NCBI RefSeq assembly: GCF_900188245.1
Contig: NZ_FZOK01000002.1
Location: 186,001-250,000, forward strand
Length of the DNA stretch: 64,000 nucleotides
Source: Belliella buryatensis
GTDB lineage: Bacteria; Bacteroidota; Bacteroidia; Cytophagales; Cyclobacteriaceae
Reading direction: 5' to 3'
Position 1 is the stretch's first letter, and every line of letters begins with the position of its first letter. Below the pieces are notes generated by a model. That model ran no database searches. It was given only the letters and a program-made list of their open reading frames with translations, and had not been told where the DNA came from. Position numbers and translations under genes: made by a program. Shown piece after piece: positions 1-8,721 of this stretch.

Positions 1-1434
1 GATACTGAAACTCTTGATCATCGTAGTAAAATCTTCCACAGCATTGGAAGCTCTTCCTGATAGGAAGCTATTCGCATTGGTCATCACTTCCCAAAGTGGG
101 ATATCGTGTTCGTAGGCAGCCACCAGCATTTTCTCTACTGTGGTGTCACCTATGCCTCTTTTTGGGTAGTTGATGATTCTTTTGAAAGCTTCTTCGTCAT
201 CTCTATTGACTATAAAGCGCATGTACGCCATCAGGTCCTTGATTTCCTTCCTTTGGTAAAATGAAAGACCACCGACAATTTTGTAGGTGATATTCATTTT
301 TCGCAAAGCTTCCTCCATCGATCTTGATTGTGAGTTGGTGCGATAGAGAATGGCGAAATCACTGTTATTGAGCTTTTTGTTGTTCTTTTCTTCAAAAATT
401 GTAGTTGCTACCACACGTCCTTCTTCATTGTCAGAACTCGCTTTGATCAGTTCGATCATGTCGCCTTCGTCGTTTTGAGTCCAGACATTTTTTTGAAGTT
501 GAGCTTTATTTTTGGCAATGATGCTGTTGGCAGCTTGGACGATGTTTTTGGTAGAGCGATAGTTCTGCTCTAGTTTGACTACAAAAAGATCAGGATAATC
601 TTTTTCAAAATTCAAGATGTTTTGAATATCTGCACCCCTGAAAGCGTAAATACTTTGTGCATCATCACCCACCACACAGATGTTTTGATGGACAGCTGCA
701 AGTTTTTTGGTGATCAGATATTGGGAGAGGTTTGTATCCTGAAACTCATCTACCATTACATATTTGAAGCGCTGTTGGTATTTGTTAAGTACGTCGAGGT
801 GATCTCTGAAAAGAATGTTGGTATTGAAAAGCAAATCATCAAAATCCATTGCTGAGGATTTGAAAAGACGCTTTTGGTATGTTTTGTAAATCTCACCCAT
901 CCGAGGCTTCATCGCTGCATCGTCATCTGCTTTGATATAAGGGTCGGTAAGATATGTCTCCCAAGAAATCAACCTATTTTTCGCTCCTGAGATCCTCGAA
1001 AGAACCGTATTCGCCTTATAGACTTTGTCGTCCAGCTTCATTTCTTTGACGATGGAGCGAATCAGTGATTTACTGTCATCTGTATCGTAGATGGTGAAGT
1101 TAGATGGATAGCCTAGTTTTTCTGCTTCTACTCTGAGGATTTTGGCAAAGGTAGAGTGAAAAGTTCCCATCCAGGTATTGCGAGCTTCTAGACCAATCAA
1201 TCGTTCAATCCTGTTTTTCATTTCGGCAGCAGCCTTATTGGTAAAAGTTAGGGAAAGTATATGGAAAGGGTCAACACCTTTGGCATGGATCAGGTGGGCA
1301 ATGCGGTAAGTCAGTACCCGGGTTTTGCCCGATCCGGCACCTGCGATGATCATCACAGGTCCATCAGTATGTTCTACAGCTTCTTTTTGTGGGGGGTTCA
1401 GTCCTTTGAGGTAATCCATTCTTAATCTATCCAT
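1..1434 (-). CDS. pcrA: UvrD/PcrA-type superfamily 1 DNA helicase, partial (3' end beyond window)
   Basis: ATP-dependent 3'-5' DNA helicase used in excision repair and replication-fork maintenance. The gene reads leftward and 478 codons are visible, running exactly to the window edge; family members are usually about 720-780 residues, so the C-terminal part is outside. Visible motifs are Walker A GAGSGKT at residues 32-38, the Walker B/DEFQDT motif near residue 226, and IYAFRGADI near 261. Two starts are possible: ATG at 1434 or, five codons later, ATG at 1419 (MDYLKGLNPPQ), which resembles the usual N-terminus of the family better. Whether it is PcrA, UvrD or Rep cannot be settled from this part. 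It reads away from the lipoprotein gene at 1705. Confidence 0.93.
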   Translation of the reverse strand, partial: MDRLRMDYLKGLNPPQKEAVEHTDGPVMIIAGAGSGKTRVLTYRIAHLIHAKGVDPFHILSLTFTNKAAAEMKNRIERLIGLEARNTWMGTFHSTFAKILRVEAEKLGYPSNFTIYDTDDSKSLIRSIVKEMKLDDKVYKANTVLSRISGAKNRLISWETYLTDPYIKADDDAAMKPRMGEIYKTYQKRLFKSSAMDFDDLLFNTNILFRDHLDVLNKYQQRFKYVMVDEFQDTNLSQYLITKKLAAVHQNICVVGDDAQSIYAFRGADIQNILNFEKDYPDLFVVKLEQNYRSTKNIVQAANSIIAKNKAQLQKNVWTQNDEGDMIELIKASSDNEEGRVVATTIFEEKNNKKLNNSDFAILYRTNSQSRSMEEALRKMNITYKIVGGLSFYQRKEIKDLMAYMRFIVNRDDEEAFKRIINYPKRGIGDTTVEKMLVAAYEHDIPLWEVMTNANSFLSGRASNAVEDFTTMIKSFSI

Positions 1435-1473
1435 TCAACAAGCTTCAAAGTTAATGGATTTTTTGGCTTTAAT

Positions 1474-1519
1474 GGAACGCGGATGACGCAGATTTGAGGA
1501 ATAGAAGCGGATAAAAATC
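1474..1519. repeat. Decayed dispersed repeat (GGAACGCGGATGACGCAGAT type)
   Basis: The spacer between the helicase and the lipoprotein gene contains GGAACGCGGATGACGCAGAT followed by GAAGCGGATAAAAATC. Related fragments occur at about 3389 (GAACGCGGACTGCG) and 11896 (GGATGACGCAGATGACTCGG). I see no gene in this 270-bp spacer. These look like degraded copies of one intergenic repeat family; this is inference from shared words, not from an alignment. Confidence 0.4.
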
Positions 1520-1704
1520 ATAGTATAATTGTTTACCCAATCGAACTTTCTAATAGTTTATTGAAGTTTGATTTTTGAAAGAAGTTTTTAATATTAGACC
1601 TTTGATATAGTTAGTTTAGTGGTTAAGACTAAATCATCTATATTGAATAAGCTTTTTAGTTTATAGCAATGTTTCAAATAAGATTTTAATCAAAATAAAT
1701 TTTC

Positions 1705-2829
1705 ATGATGAAAAGAATATGTTTTGTATCCGTTTTATTGATTGTATTTTCTTGTAATACTGAAAATGGCTTCTATGATGAAAGCGGTGTGTTACAGTTG
1801 AAACTCGATGACGCAAAGTTGATAGACAATTCTTATTTTGAAATTATTGATCTAATTCCACTCGAGACAAATTCGCAGAATCTGATGAGTATGGAACTAA
1901 GAATTAGAGAGCATAAGGATGGTTTTTTCGTAATGGATGCTGAAAAATTTGATGCTGTTCATCATTTTGATCAGAGCGGAAAATACCTTGGTAAAATGGC
2001 AGAAGTTGGTGAGGGTCCGAATCAATTGTTAGGACTTCAAGATTTTCAGGTTTCAGAAAATGGAGATTTACTTCTTTTATCTTCTATCGGAGATCAAACC
2101 TCGATCTATATGAAATCAAAGTCTGGCGAATTGTCAAAAATTTCAGATGTAGACTATTTAGCTAACTCATTTATTAAACTTGAAGACGGAGGATATCTAT
2201 TGGCTGGTGGATACAATTCACCTTTTGTCTCTAACCGAGTTGTAAAAATAGATTTAGAGGGAATTATTCAAGAATCTTTTTTACCAAATGATTATACAAA
2301 TATGATGATTCCTTTGTCAGAAAGGAACTTTTATGAGTCTATTGATGGGGTTAACTACACAGAAATTTTCAACAATAAAGTTTATGAATATTCAAATGGT
2401 AAATTTTCTATTGTATTAGAAATAGATTTTGGAAAATATTCGATTCCAAGTGAGTTTTGGGATGTAGATATAAATGAAGGTTTTGAAATCCTAATGGAAA
2501 ATGGTTTTGCGACCTACAAGTCGCTTTTTTCTAACTCAAATTTTTATTTGACAAACATCCATATTCAGAGCAAATCAGGTTTTTACAAAAAAGTAGTTCT
2601 GATTAACAAAGAAAGCGGAAGGTCATACTTTTGGGAAGCGACTACTCAAGATGAAGATTTATTTAGTGACCCAATTGGTTTTAAAAATGACGAAGTGATG
2701 TTTTTATCTTATCATTCTGTGCTTAAAGAAAAGCTTGGGAATCAAGTGCCAATAGCTTTTGAAAATAAACTTGAAGAGACTGAATTTGATTATCCTGTGC
2801 TTGTGCAAGCTAAGATTAATGTTAAATAG
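1705..2829 (+). CDS. 6-bladed beta-propeller lipoprotein
   Basis: The 374-residue product starts with a lipoprotein signal peptide whose lipobox is VFSC with the modified cysteine at residue 17, so it should be anchored in the periplasm or outer membrane. The mature part shows propeller-like spacing of short beta motifs (for example the stretch DQSGKYLGKM followed by GEGPNQ), as in the Bacteroidota 6-bladed beta-propeller/DUF5128-type family. The ligand and role of this family are unknown. Seven bases separate it from the small lipoprotein gene downstream, so the two are probably cotranscribed. Confidence 0.75.
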   Translation: MMKRICFVSVLLIVFSCNTENGFYDESGVLQLKLDDAKLIDNSYFEIIDLIPLETNSQNLMSMELRIREHKDGFFVMDAEKFDAVHHFDQSGKYLGKMAEVGEGPNQLLGLQDFQVSENGDLLLLSSIGDQTSIYMKSKSGELSKISDVDYLANSFIKLEDGGYLLAGGYNSPFVSNRVVKIDLEGIIQESFLPNDYTNMMIPLSERNFYESIDGVNYTEIFNNKVYEYSNGKFSIVLEIDFGKYSIPSEFWDVDINEGFEILMENGFATYKSLFSNSNFYLTNIHIQSKSGFYKKVVLINKESGRSYFWEATTQDEDLFSDPIGFKNDEVMFLSYHSVLKEKLGNQVPIAFENKLEETEFDYPVLVQAKINVK

Positions 2830-2836
2830 ATAGAAA

Positions 2837-3379
2837 ATGATAGCAAGAATTCATCAGCTTATGAAATCTCTTTTTCTTGTAATGATTTTGATATTCATGC
2901 TTAGTTCCTGTTCAGATGGGCCTCCCAAAACGATAGAATTTCCTGAGGGTTTAGAGCAGATTTATGTTGGTGAGGAAAGTAAAGATCTTTGTCTTGAATG
3001 TGAAAAGAAATTAGTGGCTTATTTTAGTTTGGAATCAGGTAGATCTATCAGTTATTTTCAAATGACTTCAAAGAACTGGAAAAGTTTAAAGGAAAATTAT
3101 AATGACCTTCCCGTTATTTTTGTTTTTGGTGGTGAAGACCCAAATGGAAAATGGGATAAGAGCTATTTATTAAGACTTCTAAAAAGTGTGGATTTCCCTT
3201 ATCCTGTGCTATATGATCCAAAAGATGAATTTTATGAAACCAATAATCTTCAAAACTCAACAGAGGAATTGAAAGACATTCATGTTTTTTTTGTTGAAAA
3301 TAACATGATCCATTCTAAACCAGAGCCAGGTGTTCCAGAATTGTTCTCGAAGCAAGTAAAGGGTTTCTTGGATAATTAA
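2837..3379 (+). CDS. Small lipoprotein of unknown function, possibly thioredoxin-like
   Basis: The 180-residue product has a lipoprotein signal (hydrophobic stretch ending LSSC). An internal ATG at 2861 (MKSLFLV) would give a shorter and more typical signal peptide. The mature part contains a CLEC dicysteine and a segment, FPYPVLYDPKDEFYETN, that resembles the late strand-turn region of peroxiredoxin/TlpA-like folds, but no clear active-site motif is present. It probably forms a two-gene unit with the propeller lipoprotein before it. The thioredoxin-fold assignment is a weak inference; otherwise it is unrecognised. Confidence 0.6.
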   Translation: MIARIHQLMKSLFLVMILIFMLSSCSDGPPKTIEFPEGLEQIYVGEESKDLCLECEKKLVAYFSLESGRSISYFQMTSKNWKSLKENYNDLPVIFVFGGEDPNGKWDKSYLLRLLKSVDFPYPVLYDPKDEFYETNNLQNSTEELKDIHVFFVENNMIHSKPEPGVPELFSKQVKGFLDN

Positions 3380-3414
3380 TCTAAAATAGAACGCGGACTG
3401 CGTGTCATAGAATA

Positions 3415-4257
3415 TCAGCGACTGACTTTCCAGCGGTTGTGACTCCAAAGATAAAGATCTGGACTTTTGCGGATACTTTGCTCTGTTCGGCGGATAAATT
3501 CATCTGTGATGCTATGTTCCGCTGCATGATCATAAGGAGGACTGTCCATTAGGCTGTAAGTGAAGATATAATGGCCGCGTTTGGGTTTGCGCACTTCAGA
3601 ATAAATGACCGTATGCCCAAAGCGCTTGGCAAGCTTCTCTGCACCTTCAAAGAAAATCGTTTCTCTATTCATAAAAGGTGACCAATAACGGATTTCAGCT
3701 TTTGTTGGTCTTTGGTCTGCAGCTAGGACAATCAAACGTGGGGTATTCCTGTTTCTCAAGTATTCCCGCTGAAAAGTTGCCCGTTCTACCAGCATTCCAC
3801 CAAATCTACTTCGGATGGTTTTCATCAGTTTTTCGAAAAAAGGACTGTTTACTTTGAGGTACACTACCTCGCATTGCGTACTGACATTGGCCATCATGTG
3901 GAGCAAATGCATCTCCCAGTTGAAGAAATGCCCTGTCATACCTACCACAATTTCACCTTTTGCGACTAAATCTAATGGGATGTGAGCATTTTCGATTTGA
4001 ACTCTTCTCGCCAACTCCTCTTTTGATATGGTGTACATCTTGATGATTTCAGCAAAAGAATCTGTCAGATTTCTGAAAAATTTCCGCTCAATTTCCAATC
4101 GCTCAGCTACTGATTTTTCTGGAAAAGCATGTAGCAGATTTTCCCTGATCACCTTTTTCCTATACCAAATCCCATAATATCCTATCAGGTATAACAAATC
4201 TGAAAACAAGTAAAGGATGCTTAAAGGAAGGTAAGAAATAAGTTTGATTATGAACAT
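3415..4257 (-). CDS. LpxL/HtrB-family lipid A biosynthesis acyltransferase
   Basis: Inner-membrane acyltransferase that adds a secondary acyl chain to a lipid A precursor, or a related lysophospholipid acyltransferase. The 280-residue length fits the family. An N-terminal hydrophobic anchor (residues 1-30) is followed by RENLLHAFPEKS and by the catalytic H-x4-E motif in GHFFNWE near residue 108. The segment AADQRPTKAEIRYWSPFM with F-x-G-x-E (FFEGAEKLA) matches the family. It converges on the small lipoprotein gene, with only 35 bp between the stops and no obvious terminator. Its exact acyl substrate is unknown. Confidence 0.85.
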   Translation of the reverse strand: MFIIKLISYLPLSILYLFSDLLYLIGYYGIWYRKKVIRENLLHAFPEKSVAERLEIERKFFRNLTDSFAEIIKMYTISKEELARRVQIENAHIPLDLVAKGEIVVGMTGHFFNWEMHLLHMMANVSTQCEVVYLKVNSPFFEKLMKTIRSRFGGMLVERATFQREYLRNRNTPRLIVLAADQRPTKAEIRYWSPFMNRETIFFEGAEKLAKRFGHTVIYSEVRKPKRGHYIFTYSLMDSPPYDHAAEHSITDEFIRRTEQSIRKSPDLYLWSHNRWKVSR

Positions 4258-4330
4258 TACATGTTTGATCTAGAGGGTGAAGGTTAAAGTTAGGCTTTAC
4301 AAATGACAAACGAAATCATGCTTATTATAT

Positions 4331-4353
4331 GTCAACTGACGACGGTCCACAGT
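4331..4353 (-). repeat. Dispersed 23-bp repeat, copy 1
   Basis: Read on the minus strand, this segment (ACTGTGGACCGTCGTCAGTT plus GAC) matches 21 of 23 bases of the segment ending at 32335, about 28 kb away in the opposite orientation. A shorter partial copy (GACTGTCGACTGTGGACAG) lies at about 4505-4523, inverted relative to this one, so the 4331-4523 interval may be a small inverted-repeat element. Confidence 0.6.
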
Positions 4354-4573
4354 ACTTTGGAAGTAACAAAGAGGGTTAGCTTTAATCGTTATTTGAGTAG
4401 AAAATGAACTCAGTGTAGAACTAGTCTTTTTTCATTTACAAATATCTAAAATAGTAGCAATGTAAAAACTTTTACTACCTGATTTCTCAATTCTGTGGGT
4501 CTTTGACTGTCGACTGTGGACAGAGTGAAAATCACTTTTTTCAAAAAAATTAGCTATAATTTACCCCATTGCT

Positions 4574-4581
4574 TACTTTTG
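4574..4581 (+). promoter_or_regulatory. Candidate Bacteroidota -7 promoter box TACTTTTG
   Basis: TACTTTTG fits the Bacteroidota sigma-70 -7 consensus TAnnTTTG and lies 6 bases before the chosen ATG of the ECF sigma gene. No good -33 TTTG is seen at the usual spacing, so the call rests on one box. If used, the transcript would have almost no leader. Confidence 0.35.
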
Positions 4582-4587
4582 AGTCTT

Positions 4588-5181
4588 ATGTCTGAAGTGC
4601 AGCGAAAAAAATATACCGAGCAGGAAAAAAATAGGATCTTCGATGAGGAGTTTATGCCTCATATAGATTCCATGTACAATTTTGGCTACAGGCTTACCTT
4701 TGATGAGGATGATGCCAAAGACCTTGTGCAGGACACCTACCTAAAAGCCTACCGCTTCATCAATTCCTTTGAGCAGGGTACCAATGCCAAGGCTTGGTTG
4801 TTCAGGATTTTGAAAAATAGCTTTATCAACGATTACCGCAAGAAGAGTAAGCAGCCCGCCAAGGTAGATTATCAAGAGGTGGAAACTTATTACAACTCTG
4901 AGGATGTTGACTATAAGATGACCTCAGATCTTCGCGTAGATTCCTTGAAGGATATGCTAGGGGACGAGATTTCCAATGCACTGAATAGCCTAGCGGTAGA
5001 TTTTCGTACAGTGATTATTTTATGTGATTTGGAAGGCTTCACTTATGAGGAAATGGCCAAGATTCTTGATATCCCAATTGGGACTGTGAGATCTAGGTTA
5101 CACAGAGCAAGGAACTTATTGAAAGACAAGTTGCGTTCTTATGCGCAAAATATGGGATATAAAACAGACGAGGAAGAATAG
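4588..5181 (+). CDS. ECF-family RNA polymerase sigma factor
   Basis: Alternative sigma factor of the extracytoplasmic-function type. Region 2 is visible in DEDDAKDLVQDTYLKAYRF and the following AKAWLFRILKNSFINDYRK; region 4 is visible in FTYEEMAKILDIPIGTVRSR with the HRARNLLKDKL recognition helix. I chose ATG at 4588 (MSEVQRKK) over the ATG at 4516 because the extra 24 residues look non-coding and overlap a repeat and a candidate promoter box. The product is 197 residues. It is followed after 49 bp by a small Cys-rich protein that is probably its anti-sigma factor, then by gmk and nadD. This looks like the conserved housekeeping-type ECF factor of Bacteroidota. Confidence 0.9.
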   Translation: MSEVQRKKYTEQEKNRIFDEEFMPHIDSMYNFGYRLTFDEDDAKDLVQDTYLKAYRFINSFEQGTNAKAWLFRILKNSFINDYRKKSKQPAKVDYQEVETYYNSEDVDYKMTSDLRVDSLKDMLGDEISNALNSLAVDFRTVIILCDLEGFTYEEMAKILDIPIGTVRSRLHRARNLLKDKLRSYAQNMGYKTDEEE

Positions 5182-5230
5182 ATTTTCCTTTATAAAAATA
5201 TTAGTAAAGATTACCCTAGATTAAATTACA

Positions 5231-5503
5231 ATGGAAAATAATTTGGAAGGTTCAGGAGAAAGGAAGCTGCAATGCTCTGATGTGAGTAAGTGCTTTCAAT
5301 TGCTGGAAAGCATCCTAGATGGAGCAAATATTCCGGACTCACAGGAAATTCTTAAATCAAAATTGGCAAAATGTCAACCTTGTTTTGAGCATTTTCATCT
5401 CGAACAGGCGATCAAAGAAGTGCTTAAGAATAAATGCACCAAGCACGAGGTTCCCTCCGAACTGGTAGCGAATATCCGCCAAAAGATCGAAGAGATAAAG
5501 TAA
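5231..5503 (+). CDS. Putative zinc-finger-type anti-sigma factor
   Basis: A 90-residue soluble protein with no membrane segment. It carries C-x5-C (CSDVSKC) near residue 15 and C-x2-C-x3-H (CQPCFEHF) near 48, followed by a basic CTKHEVP segment, which resembles the cysteine/histidine layout of ZAS anti-sigma domains. Its position directly after an ECF sigma gene supports the assignment. Because it lacks a transmembrane anchor it would act in the cytoplasm, possibly as a redox or zinc-responsive regulator like RsrA; this last point is inference. The stop lies 5 bp before gmk. Confidence 0.65.
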   Translation: MENNLEGSGERKLQCSDVSKCFQLLESILDGANIPDSQEILKSKLAKCQPCFEHFHLEQAIKEVLKNKCTKHEVPSELVANIRQKIEEIK

Positions 5504-5508
5504 GCAAT

Positions 5509-6081
5509 ATGTCATCAGGAAAAGCAATTATTTTTTCAGCTCCTTCAGGTTCAGGTAAGACGACCATCGTCCGACATTTAATCAGCAAATTTCCAAATTT
5601 GGGGTTTTCTATTTCTGCTTGTACTAGGGACAAGCGGGGGAGAGCCGAGCAAAACGGGAAAGATTATTACTTCCTCAGCCCCGAGGAATTCAAAAGTAAA
5701 ATAGATCAAGACGCATTTATAGAGTGGGAAGAAGTCTATGAGGGCAACTTCTACGGCACATTGAAAGAAGAAATCCAACGTATCTGGGACTCCGGCAGAC
5801 ATGTGATATTCGATGTGGATGTCAAAGGTGGACTCAATCTTAAAAAATATTTCGGCGATCAGGCTTTAGCCATATTTGTCAAAGTTCCTTCCATGGATGT
5901 GTTGACAGAGAGATTGAAGGATAGAGGGACTGAGTCCGAGGAGAGTCTATCACGTAGGCTATACAAAGCAAAATTCGAGATGGGCTTTGAGAATAAATTT
6001 GATGTGACCATTGTCAATGATGACATGCAAAAGTCTTTTGCAGAAGCAGAGAAAATGGTGGGTGAATTCTTAGCAAAATAA
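5509..6081 (+). CDS. gmk: Guanylate kinase
   Basis: Phosphorylates GMP to GDP with ATP in purine nucleotide metabolism. The 190-residue product has the P-loop APSGSGKT at residues 11-18, the GMP-binding stretch containing STRDKR-like [20 protein letters not shown], and the [13 protein letters not shown] segment typical of the family. I chose ATG at 5509, 5 bp after the preceding stop; a longer reading frame starting at 5434 would overlap the anti-sigma gene and add residues without homology. It is tightly followed by nadD, which starts 2 bp after its stop. Confidence 0.97.
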   Translation: MSSGKAIIFSAPSGSGKTTIVRHLISKFPNLGFSISACTRDKRGRAEQNGKDYYFLSPEEFKSKIDQDAFIEWEEVYEGNFYGTLKEEIQRIWDSGRHVIFDVDVKGGLNLKKYFGDQALAIFVKVPSMDVLTERLKDRGTESEESLSRRLYKAKFEMGFENKFDVTIVNDDMQKSFAEAEKMVGEFLAK

Positions 6082-6083
6082 CT

Positions 6084-6650
6084 TTGAAAATCGGGCTTTT
6101 TTTCGGATCTTATAATCCTATTCACATTGGGCACTTGATTATCGCCAATGTGATGCAGGATCAGACTGATTTGGATGAGGTGTGGTTTGTGGTCAGTCCT
6201 CAGAATCCTTTCAAAGCTAGAAAAACATTACTTCATGAACATGATCGGCTAAAGATGGTAGAGCTCGCCATCGCCGATCATTTCTTTTTTCGGGCTAGCG
6301 ATGTGGAGTTCCACATGCCCAAGCCAAGTTATACGATCGACACACTCACTTATCTCTCTGCTCAACATCCACAGCACGACTTCAAATTGATTGTAGGAGG
6401 TGATAATCTGACACATTTTCATAAGTGGAAAAATCACGAACAGATACTGGAGCACTATGGGCTCTATGTGTATCCTAGGCCTGGGGAATCTCCTAGTATT
6501 GAGCATCCCAATGTGAGGTTTGTAGCAGCGCCATTGATGGATATCTCGGCGACATTTATCCGTGACTCTATCAAGTCAAACCAATCCGTTCGCTACCTGC
6601 TTCATGAAAAAGTGGAGGAGTATATTAGGGATAAGAAGCTTTATTTTTGA
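6084..6650 (+). CDS. nadD: Nicotinate-nucleotide adenylyltransferase
   Basis: Adenylates nicotinate mononucleotide in NAD synthesis. The 188-residue product shows the nucleotidyltransferase signature GSYNPIHIGH at residues 8-17 and the C-terminal ISATFIR motif near 150. The start appears to be TTG at 6084, two bases after the gmk stop, because MKIGLFFGSYNP is the normal N-terminus and no ATG precedes it in frame. This is a translationally coupled gmk-nadD arrangement. Confidence 0.94.
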   Translation: MKIGLFFGSYNPIHIGHLIIANVMQDQTDLDEVWFVVSPQNPFKARKTLLHEHDRLKMVELAIADHFFFRASDVEFHMPKPSYTIDTLTYLSAQHPQHDFKLIVGGDNLTHFHKWKNHEQILEHYGLYVYPRPGESPSIEHPNVRFVAAPLMDISATFIRDSIKSNQSVRYLLHEKVEEYIRDKKLYF

Positions 6651-6848
6651 AATTACAGTTTTGTGATAGAACAGGGAACTTGTAGCGATCCCTTTCGGGA
6701 TGATGCGGGTTCAACGGATAGTCGCACGTAATAAAATCAGTTTAAATTATCCCAATCAGCATTTTCTTTATTCAATCAAGAAAATCCAAAAAGCCTTAAT
6801 TCAAGCAGAAAGCGCTAAAATACCCAAGCTTTCTAATTTTCCAACTTC

Positions 6849-7460
6849 CTAAATATGCTTCTCCTTACCAGATGCAATCTCAAAAAGCAATTCTCTAGAC
6901 CTGTGCAATTGGGCTTTTACAGTACCTAGGGGTTTGTCAAGTTCTTGCGCAATCTCGTCATAGGATAACTCTTGAAAGTAGCGAAGCTCTACCAATTTGC
7001 GGTATTTGGCAGGTAACTTATCGACGAATACACGCACCATCTCGATTCTTTGTGACTTGATAAACTCGTCCTGTGGATTATTCTCATCATCCTCCACATC
7101 AATAGTCACAGAGTTGCCACCATCATCACTGAGTGTAGTATTCAGACTCATGGTTTTGAGCTTCTTCTTTCTGATAAAATCAATGGTATTGTTCGTGGCG
7201 ATTCTAAAAAGCCAGGTGCTGAAAGTATAGTCTTTCTTGAATTTATGGAGGTTTTTGAAAGCTTTGGCAAAGGCTTCCATCGTGAGGTCTTCTGCATCGT
7301 CTGCATCGCGAATCATTTTCAGGATCATGAAGTACACCGCTTTTTTATAGCGCTTCATCAATGCAGCATAGGCTTGCTGATCTTTCTGATCTACGGCTTG
7401 ATCGATCAGATCAAAGTCCTCTAATGCCTTGTTTGAAAAACCTCTTGAATTTACTTCCAT
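6849..7460 (-). CDS. ECF-family RNA polymerase sigma factor
   Basis: A 203-residue sigma-70-type factor. Region 2 is at about residues 35-100 (DADDAEDLTMEAFAKAFKNL, then STWLFRIATNNTIDFIRKKK) and region 4 at 150-200 (RYFQELSYDEIAQELDKPLG with TVKAQLHRSRELL). Its start overlaps the end of the upstream glycosyltransferase gene by 10 bp, so the two are translationally linked. No anti-sigma gene is adjacent. The linker between the regions is unusually acidic (DVEDDENNPQDE). Confidence 0.92.
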   Translation of the reverse strand: MEVNSRGFSNKALEDFDLIDQAVDQKDQQAYAALMKRYKKAVYFMILKMIRDADDAEDLTMEAFAKAFKNLHKFKKDYTFSTWLFRIATNNTIDFIRKKKLKTMSLNTTLSDDGGNSVTIDVEDDENNPQDEFIKSQRIEMVRVFVDKLPAKYRKLVELRYFQELSYDEIAQELDKPLGTVKAQLHRSRELLFEIASGKEKHI

Positions 7461-8587
7461 CTAACTGTTTTTGAACGGTACCCTAATGTGCCTATGATCC
7501 AAAAATACCCCAGATATATGACATCAGAAAATATTGGCCAATACACTTTGCCTATTCCTTGCAATTTTCTCCTTGCCGATGTAAATATCCAAGTGAGCAT
7601 CAATGATCTCACGGTAATTATACCAATAATCCCTCCAAAATGTTCCCATTTTTCTGCTAGACCTAAAAAAATCAATAAACATAATCCAGTGATCCAAAAT
7701 AAGAGATGGGAAAGGGTGTAAAGTCCGATTTTTTGTTTGTCTTTTTCGCGATAATATTTACCAGCATGAAAATGCCTCTTTTTCTGCACAAAGTAATTCT
7801 TCCAAGTGCTTTTTGGTTTGGATAGGGTGATGCTTTCTGGTGCGATGACCACTGCTGTGTTTTTGCCGTTCGCATATTTATTGATAAAAAGGTCATCATC
7901 TCCACAGTCAATTTGCCAAAGATCTTTAAAAGCTTTTTTTTCCATAAAGAATCCCCGTCTATAACAAAGGTTTCTCCCTACTCCCATAAAAGGCGCTTTC
8001 CATAGTGCAAAGGAAAAATAAAGTAGCGCTGTCCAAAGGGTCTCGAACTGAATCCATTGATTCAAGATCCCTCTGTCCTTCTCGTATGGCGCATAACCCA
8101 GCGCAAAGGTTTTGCCCTCTTCCCTTACAGGGGCTGTCATCAATTTGATCCACTGATCAGTTTGCGGAATACAGTCTGCATCAGTGAGGAGAAGTACATC
8201 ATTTTTGGCTACTTTGATACCCAATGTAAGCGCATATTTCTTCGAAGTCACATGATCTGGCGTGTACTTGATAGTCACCGTACGCAACTGAGGATACTGT
8301 GCCATCATCTTTTCCAAAAGTACCCTTGTCCCGTCGAAAGAACGATCATTGATCACCATGACATCGTAGTTAGGGTAATCCTGTGAGCAGAGTATGGGGA
8401 TCAGTTTTTTGAGGTTTTCTTTTTCATTATGTGCAGCTACTACTACTGTGACACCTTCCGCTTTTGTAATCGGTGCGGATACATTTTTGTATTTGTAAAG
8501 TGCTAATCTGCTAAAAATAAAGAGGATATAGATCAATTGAACTGCTAAGGCAGCTAAAAATATTATCCACAAAATCTCGTTGACCAT
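7451..8587 (-). CDS. Membrane-associated family 2 glycosyltransferase
   Basis: A 378-residue GT-A-fold glycosyltransferase probably acting on envelope or polysaccharide sugars. An N-terminal membrane helix (residues 3-28) precedes the GT2 domain: VTVVVAAHNEKENL at about 45-58, the DxD-like TDADC near 135, and a GDDDLFINKYA segment near 230 that fits the acceptor-site ED/DD motif. Three hydrophobic helices close the protein. The sugar and acceptor are unknown. It is the first gene of a two-gene unit with an ECF sigma factor. Confidence 0.85.
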   Translation of the reverse strand: MVNEILWIIFLAALAVQLIYILFIFSRLALYKYKNVSAPITKAEGVTVVVAAHNEKENLKKLIPILCSQDYPNYDVMVINDRSFDGTRVLLEKMMAQYPQLRTVTIKYTPDHVTSKKYALTLGIKVAKNDVLLLTDADCIPQTDQWIKLMTAPVREEGKTFALGYAPYEKDRGILNQWIQFETLWTALLYFSFALWKAPFMGVGRNLCYRRGFFMEKKAFKDLWQIDCGDDDLFINKYANGKNTAVVIAPESITLSKPKSTWKNYFVQKKRHFHAGKYYREKDKQKIGLYTLSHLLFWITGLCLLIFLGLAEKWEHFGGIIGIITVRSLMLTWIFTSARRKLQGIGKVYWPIFSDVIYLGYFWIIGTLGYRSKTVRWK

Positions 8588-8606
8588 TCTGAAAGGTTTT
8601 GAAGGG

Positions 8607-8614
8607 CAAATATA
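8607..8614 (-). promoter_or_regulatory. Candidate -7 promoter box for the glycosyltransferase-sigma unit
   Basis: On the minus strand TATATTTG fits TAnnTTTG and lies 20 bp upstream of the glycosyltransferase start. A TTG about 17 bp further upstream could serve as a weak -33 element. Confidence 0.45.
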
Positions 8615-8650
8615 AAAGCAAAATCAGCATTCAATTCAAGAATAAGCTTA

Positions 8651-8658
8651 TATTTTTG
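8651..8658 (+). promoter_or_regulatory. Candidate -7 promoter box for tgt
   Basis: TATTTTTG fits TAnnTTTG, about 63 bp upstream of the tgt start and back to back with the box serving the divergent glycosyltransferase gene. No clear -33 TTTG is seen. Confidence 0.3.
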
Positions 8659-8721
8659 TGGGCGGATTGATCAAGTGATAACAATATCCGTATATTGAAT
8701 TCTGAGTGCTGAAAATTAAAG

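Larger units (their letters stand above)
4258..4587. other. Intergenic region with dispersed inverted repeats
   Basis: This 330-bp divergent spacer between the acyltransferase and the sigma-factor gene contains a 23-bp dispersed repeat, a related partial copy about 170 bp further on, and a candidate -7 box next to the sigma gene. Nothing else recognisable, and no coding potential beyond an implausible N-terminal extension of the sigma gene. Confidence 0.6.

Noticed and set aside
622-855. 77-codon plus-strand frame
   Set aside because: Antisense to the helicase gene, which has all expected motifs on the other strand.
4516-4587. N-terminal extension of the ECF sigma factor
   Set aside because: The extra 24 codons overlap repeat sequence and a candidate promoter box and do not resemble sigma factors; ATG at 4588 is preferred.
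5434-5508. Upstream start for guanylate kinase
   Set aside because: Would overlap the anti-sigma gene and add residues unlike the family; the conserved N-terminus begins at 5509.
6688-6701. Terminator ATCCC-TTTC-GGGAT after nadD
   Set aside because: Only a 5-bp stem with no T-tract; more likely part of a decayed repeat.
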